This document shows positions 6,553-6,999 of a stretch of 6,999 nucleotides of DNA, in pieces; position 1 is the stretch's first letter; every line of letters starts with the position of its first letter. The notes beneath the pieces were generated by a model that had not been told where the DNA came from, searched no databases, and saw only the letters and a program-made list of their open reading frames with translations. The DNA is from Coriobacteriales bacterium (lineage in GTDB: Bacteria; Actinomycetota; Coriobacteriia; Coriobacteriales; UBA8131), in assembly GCA_031272005.1 (NCBI GenBank), contig JAISUQ010000046.1, positions 1 through 6,999 of the forward strand. The letters run 5' to 3'. Both the position numbers and the translations under genes were made by a program.

Positions 6553-6778
6553 CATGAACTCCAATAGTATTGCGGTCGGGGGAGGCGGCAGCACCGGTAT
6601 GCCGTCTCCCTAAAGTCAGAAAGCGCGGCATCATTTTGTTGTGCTTAACTTGCCATCGCTGCGCGTCCTTGCTTCCGCCGCTGTGGATTTGCCTGTCGCT
6701 GGGGCAGACAGGAAACCGGCTCCTTTGCTTCGCATGCTGACCGCCCAACTCAGGGTGAGGTTCCGGATAGCGAGCAGT
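6553..6778 (-). ncRNA. Spacer of the TR transcript between TR and RT
   Basis: About 226 nt separate the TR 3' end from the RT start. In characterised DGRs the spacer after TR folds and is needed for priming mutagenic cDNA synthesis, so this stretch is probably part of the functional RNA. Visible structure includes CCTGTC (6692-6697)/GACAGG (6707-6712) and a CGGCA/TGCCG pair near 6583-6602. Transcript ends cannot be set from sequence. Part of it is also read as the tail of the open frame ending at 6631. Confidence 0.5.
6559..6562 (-). promoter_or_regulatory. Ribosome binding site deciding the RT start
   Basis: GGAG on the minus strand lies 3 nt before one ATG (6555) and 6 nt before the next (6552). 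This favours the second as the RT start over the in-frame ATG at 6594, which has no good Shine-Dalgarno. Confidence 0.55.
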
Positions 6779-6999
6779 GCGGGACGAACGCCGTTGTTGT
6801 TGTTGACGTTGTTGCCATTGGTGTTGACGTTGCCGTCGTTGTTGACGTTCGCGGCGTTGTTGCTGTTGTTGCCCGGAGAGCGCAGCCACCACCCATCCGC
6901 CCCACCATCGCTTTTCTTGGCGACCCTGTCGGAATCGCTGGAGAAGTACTGTTCTGCCTCGTCGATAGACAGCAGGAAGACGTAATCGTCTGTGGCGCT
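6631..6999 (-). CDS. Partial reading frame of a target-like protein that contains the TR
   Basis: The frame enters from the right edge and stays open for 122 codons to a TGA at 6631-6633. Its first 38 or so residues closely match the target protein just before its VR: VFLLSIDEAEQYFSSDSDR against VFLLSIDEAKQYFSSDSDR, then WWLRSPG. The TR follows in the same frame, giving an Asn-rich stretch, then GVRPAL. After GVRPAL the similarity stops, and about 50 residues of unlike sequence follow. Either a second DUF6273-type target gene lies upstream with the TR as its own end, or this is a decayed duplicate kept only as template. The unrelated tail favours a truncated or recombined copy. Its start is outside the window. 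Confidence 0.5.
   Translation of the reverse strand, partial: SATDDYVFLLSIDEAEQYFSSDSDRVAKKSDGGADGWWLRSPGNNSNNAANVNNDGNVNTNGNNVNNNNGVRPALLAIRNLTLSWAVSMRSKGAGFLSAPATGKSTAAEARTRSDGKLSTTK
6779..6893 (-). repeat. DGR template repeat (TR)
   Basis: This 115-bp segment is the non-mutated donor for the VR. Adenines (35) are confined to the central 78 nt, where nearly all codons are AAC, with AAT, ACC, AGC and GAC also present; the 23-nt and 14-nt ends have none in the sense direction. AAY codons are the usual DGR choice because adenine substitution at the first two positions gives about 15 amino acids and never a stop. The TR lies 5' of the RT gene on the same strand. The adenine-free 3' end GGCGTTCGTCCCGC (6779-6792) is shared with the VR. 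Confidence 0.95.

Noticed and set aside
6565..6570. TACTAT as a -10 box for RT
   Set aside because: There is no -35 match at a suitable distance and it lies too close to the start codon.
6793..6870. GTT/AAC runs as a simple triplet microsatellite or poly-Asn tract
   Set aside because: The run is interrupted by conserved GCC, GTC, GGC and GCG codons that recur at the same places in the VR, and adenine-only divergence shows it is a DGR template.
6539..6892. 117-aa Gln/Arg-rich minus-strand frame over the TR
   Set aside because: It reads the AAC codons of the TR out of frame as CAA/ACA-type repeats; the composition is an artefact of the repeat.

Overview
The window looks like an accessory region of a proteobacterial chromosome, most likely gammaproteobacterial (low confidence). 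The reasons are a CCA-encoding tRNA-Leu with its own hairpin terminator, moderate GC content, ordinary Shine-Dalgarno sites, and tightly packed genes beside a tRNA. No integrase is visible. The left edge carries the 3' end of tRNA-Leu, and an 88-bp exact copy of tRNA end plus terminator lies 198 bp further on. This is the usual scar of elements that integrate at tRNA genes.

From about 6999 down to 348 every convincing gene is on the minus strand. In transcription order they are: (1) an open frame entering from the right edge that contains the template repeat (TR) of a diversity-generating retroelement (DGR); (2) a DGR reverse transcriptase; (3) the diversified target protein (zinc ribbon, helical TPR-like middle, DUF6273/C-type-lectin-like end), whose last codons are the variable repeat (VR); (4) an 897-residue HerA/VirB4-type ATPase; (5) a very acidic papain-like (C39-type) cysteine peptidase; (6) a 165-residue protein of unknown family. 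Junctions are tight: 5 nt between RT and target, a 1-nt TGATG overlap between ATPase and peptidase, and 11 nt between peptidase and the last gene. The only larger gaps are the TR-RT spacer and 76 nt after the VR.

The DGR call rests on direct comparison of the two repeats. TR (6779-6893) and VR (4581-4698) share an adenine-free 14-nt end and an adenine-free 23-nt end. Between these, 24 of the 35 TR adenines differ in VR, while only 2 of 43 non-adenine positions differ, plus one 3-nt length difference. The TR core is almost all AAC/AAT codons, which on adenine mutagenesis give many amino acids and no stop codons.

Inferred job: the RT copies the TR RNA with adenine errors and writes it into the end of a cytoplasmic recognition protein. 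That protein may act with the HerA-type ATPase and the peptidase as a sensor, switch and effector set, which would suit an anti-phage or other conflict system. The DGR is well supported by sequence. The joint function of the downstream genes is inference from operon structure. No Avd accessory gene is recognised; it may lie beyond the right edge.
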